From: Chara braunii
Taxonomy: Eukaryota > Streptophyta > Charophyceae > Charales > Characeae
Reading direction: 5' to 3'
DNA: 53,541 nucleotides
Assembly: GCA_003427395.1 (NCBI GenBank)
Contig: BFEA01000091.1
Location: 2,549,765 to 2,603,305, forward strand
This document shows positions 51,510 through 53,541 of this stretch, piece by piece (position 1 is the stretch's first letter; every line of letters begins with the position of its first letter). The notes under the pieces are model-generated. The model worked only from the letters and a program-made list of their open reading frames with translations. It was not told the DNA's origin and made no database searches. The position numbers and the translations under genes are program-made.

Positions 51510-53541
51510 TGTCGGGCGCATCGGTCCGACACCACACGGGGGCAGCGCGGGACCCTCCCGGCCGCGTCACGCAGGAGTTGGTTTTTAGANCCCTTCGTCG
51601 CAATATACATGGAGCTTCCATAAGCCGCTCCGGCCGGGTGCGCCAGCCATACCTCTCACGAACCCCTACGACAGGATAGGGCCTACACGAGGCACGACTT
51701 ACCTACACCTTACGGGAGTTGTCACCTACCTTCGGTGGGCGTATCCCCGCCGAGCTACCAGTCCACAATACGAAAGTTAATCAGTTGCAATCGCAGAGGT
51801 GGACCAGCCGAGGGCGTTTCTCGTTCGCTGTAGCATAGGGGGTACGCGCGGTAATACGCCTCTATCGGACCCGCACGCGAACCGACATCTTGGGGGGGTT
51901 GAGGTCCCAAGCGCGACTCATCGTCGGTCGACGAGGACGCATCCCACACACCACGCGCACTCCACTTTACGAACACTCATACACACAAAACAATATATGT
52001 ACAAAACGACACAATACCAACAACGCGACAACGCTCCTAGCCCCTNGGTAGCCAACCCATAACTTTCCAATGCGGAAATCGGATAAGCGTCGTGCGCTGA
52101 ACTTAGTATAAAACCGCGCGGACGCAGGGCATATTCATATCGACTTGCAATGCAGGCGTACACAATCAGTCGCAACGATGGCGTACTATGTAGTGCCCAT
52201 AATCAAGCGGTCCCTCGTGGATTCGAGTACCGCTTATGACACTCAAGTGTCAGACTTGAAGTGTCGTGAGGGNNTANCCCTTNACGACATTGCACGGCTG
52301 AAGGAATAGTCGTNCAGCCGCCGAGGCACCTCANGCTCTCGACCTNAGTGTCACGGTAGGCAAATCAAATAGGCTCTTCGCGAGGGAAAACCCTTCCCNT
52401 GCAGAGCCTAGGGCTTGGGATGTCCTGTACAAGGACCTCGAATCCCGGCCCAGGACCAAACGTCCGACTAAGAAAATCATCAAAAAGCAAGAGACAAGAA
52501 ATAAAAGGAGAGACCTCCCCTAAGTCCCTCAGTCTCAGCTTCTGAGTGGGCTCCAATGTGGGGGCTCTTCAACCCACNCAAACATTAATCCCAAGTATAC
52601 CCATGCATACATATATAAGAGTTAAATATGTGACGATCATTTTTTATGGTCTCACTGGGGTCTCTCATGATAATACGTATATGTGTGTGATCACAGGCAA
52701 CCAAATTCAGAATCTGATTTACAGCACATACCTGCCATCACATCAACAAACCAAATCAACAGCCCACACACTACACGGAGTCAACCCCAACCACCTTCGA
52801 CATTCATACCCCTTTGCTTTAGCCATGCAAGCCCCAAAACCTCCTGTCCAACCAACCTTAATTAAATACTCAGCACCTTTGTCAAATGGTCATTCAATAA
52901 AAGTCCGGGTGAAACCTTAATAAAACAACGAAATTACCAGGGCTAAAGCCTTTTAGGTTGAGTGTAGAGGGAGAGTTAAAATTGAGTCGTAGACCGACGA
53001 ATCGGCAACCGACCTGTTATCAGTGATAACAGTAAGTGATCCTCANGGGATCAAGNTGGATCTAGCCCTGAACTAGGATCAAAAGATCAAAAGGACATNT
53101 AACACACGGCATACCAATCCCCAAGCTAAGATCATAAGTGTATGGAGAATACAACTCCATAATACATCCTNACTCAAAACTTCCTTATAAGCTAAACCTA
53201 AGTCTACTTTTAAGTCAGCGCTTAAGCTGAAGGTAGACCAACTACAAAGTCTCCCCTATTCTGGGTGGATCGCCTGAATCATCTGTCAAAATATAATCTA
53301 TCTCCTCTAAACTAAGAAAATTTTGGCAGCGCTTCCCGTAGGAAAAGTGTCTTTTCATAATTTATATAAGCCCAGATATGAGAGCAGAAATAGTCTCTAA
53401 CTCCTGGGAAGTCAAATTTTGTCTAACTCTCTGAATTAGTAGAAATTTGGGCAGCACTCCCTCTAGAAAGGGAGACTTCCCAGATTTATAGTAAGTCAGA
53501 TATGAAAGCAGAATTAATCTCCAACTCTGGAAAGTCAAATT
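51510..53541 (-). mobile_element. TGTCGG-family element, copy E (runs off the window)
   Basis: Starts at the T2 end (TGTCGGGCGCATCGGTCCG on the plus strand), directly after the LINE ORF1 start. It matches copy D in order: the subterminal block (51660-51910), the CACACACCACGCGCACTCC part, ACCGCGCGGACGCAGGGC near 52114, the paired palindromes (53014-53052) and the 120-bp units at 53318 and 53440. Several Ns occur. T1 and the hairpin array lie beyond the window, if present. Confidence 0.75.

Overview
The window is a repeat-dominated stretch of a eukaryotic nuclear genome with assembly gaps at 15843-15992 and 39301-39572 and scattered single Ns. I found no intact, ordinary host gene. The recognisable coding matter is decayed transposon DNA: a chromodomain-bearing Ty3/gypsy polyprotein (7.1-10.4 kb, minus strand), an L1-type LINE with apurinic endonuclease, reverse transcriptase and a plant-type zf-RVT tail (42.5-51.5 kb, minus), and a Ulp1/SENP-like cysteine protease split in two (14.4-14.9 and 20.6-21.1 kb, plus). 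Chromoviruses, zf-RVT LINEs and Ulp1-carrying transposons together suggest the green lineage, perhaps a repeat-rich streptophyte alga or land plant. This is inference; the species cannot be read from the sequence.

The most unusual content is a family of large, mostly non-coding elements, here called the TGTCGG family. One end (T1) starts TGTCGGSGCGAATACCC and carries an 18-bp palindrome. The other end (T2) reads TGTCGGGCGCATCGGTCC inward from its terminus, so the element runs TGTCGG...CGACA. Complete-looking copies lie at 3068-4059 (B, 1 kb), 14882-20569 (C, 5.7 kb, inside the Ulp1 gene) and 30337-37319 (D, 7 kb, minus). Partial copies lie at 1.4-2.6 kb (A), 10.85 kb, 40.8-41.85 kb (F) and 51510 to the window end (E). 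They contain tRNA-like segments (Glu-like in A, B and D), U6 snRNA-derived sequence in three copies (A, C, F), many perfect hairpins and, in D, about ten hairpins that share a loop but have different, self-complementary stems. Copy C also has two adjacent unrecognised ORFs (18.5-19.5 kb).

Layout: 0-1 kb A-rich and GC-rich low-complexity sequence; 1.0-1.26 kb a small inverted-repeat element (R1); 1.4-4.1 kb copies A and B; 4.1-7.1 kb AT-rich, little recognisable; 7.1-10.4 kb gypsy; 10.9-14.1 kb unrecognised, broken ORFs, microsatellites; 14.1-21.4 kb a probable Ulp1-carrying DNA transposon, bounded by related inverted motifs and interrupted by copy C; 21.6-23.5 kb acidic and basic hypothetical ORFs; 24.1-24.8 kb a 168-bp tandem repeat; 25.6-30.1 kb a satellite of two 5-mer words, CTCTA and CGACA; 30.3-37.3 kb copy D; 37.3-39.8 kb AT-rich DNA with repeated 80-bp modules, CGTACG-rich palindromes and a second R1 element; 40-42 kb copy F; 42.1-42.5 kb a homopolymer-bounded duplication; 42.5-51.5 kb the LINE; 51.5-53.5 kb copy E.

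Nothing here looks like a working operon or pathway. The elements are nested insertions: C interrupts Ulp1, E abuts the LINE 5' end, and D lies beside the satellite. In the LINE and the Ulp1 remnant several premature stops are TGA or TAG where family conservation predicts tryptophan, consistent with G-to-A (cytosine deamination) decay.
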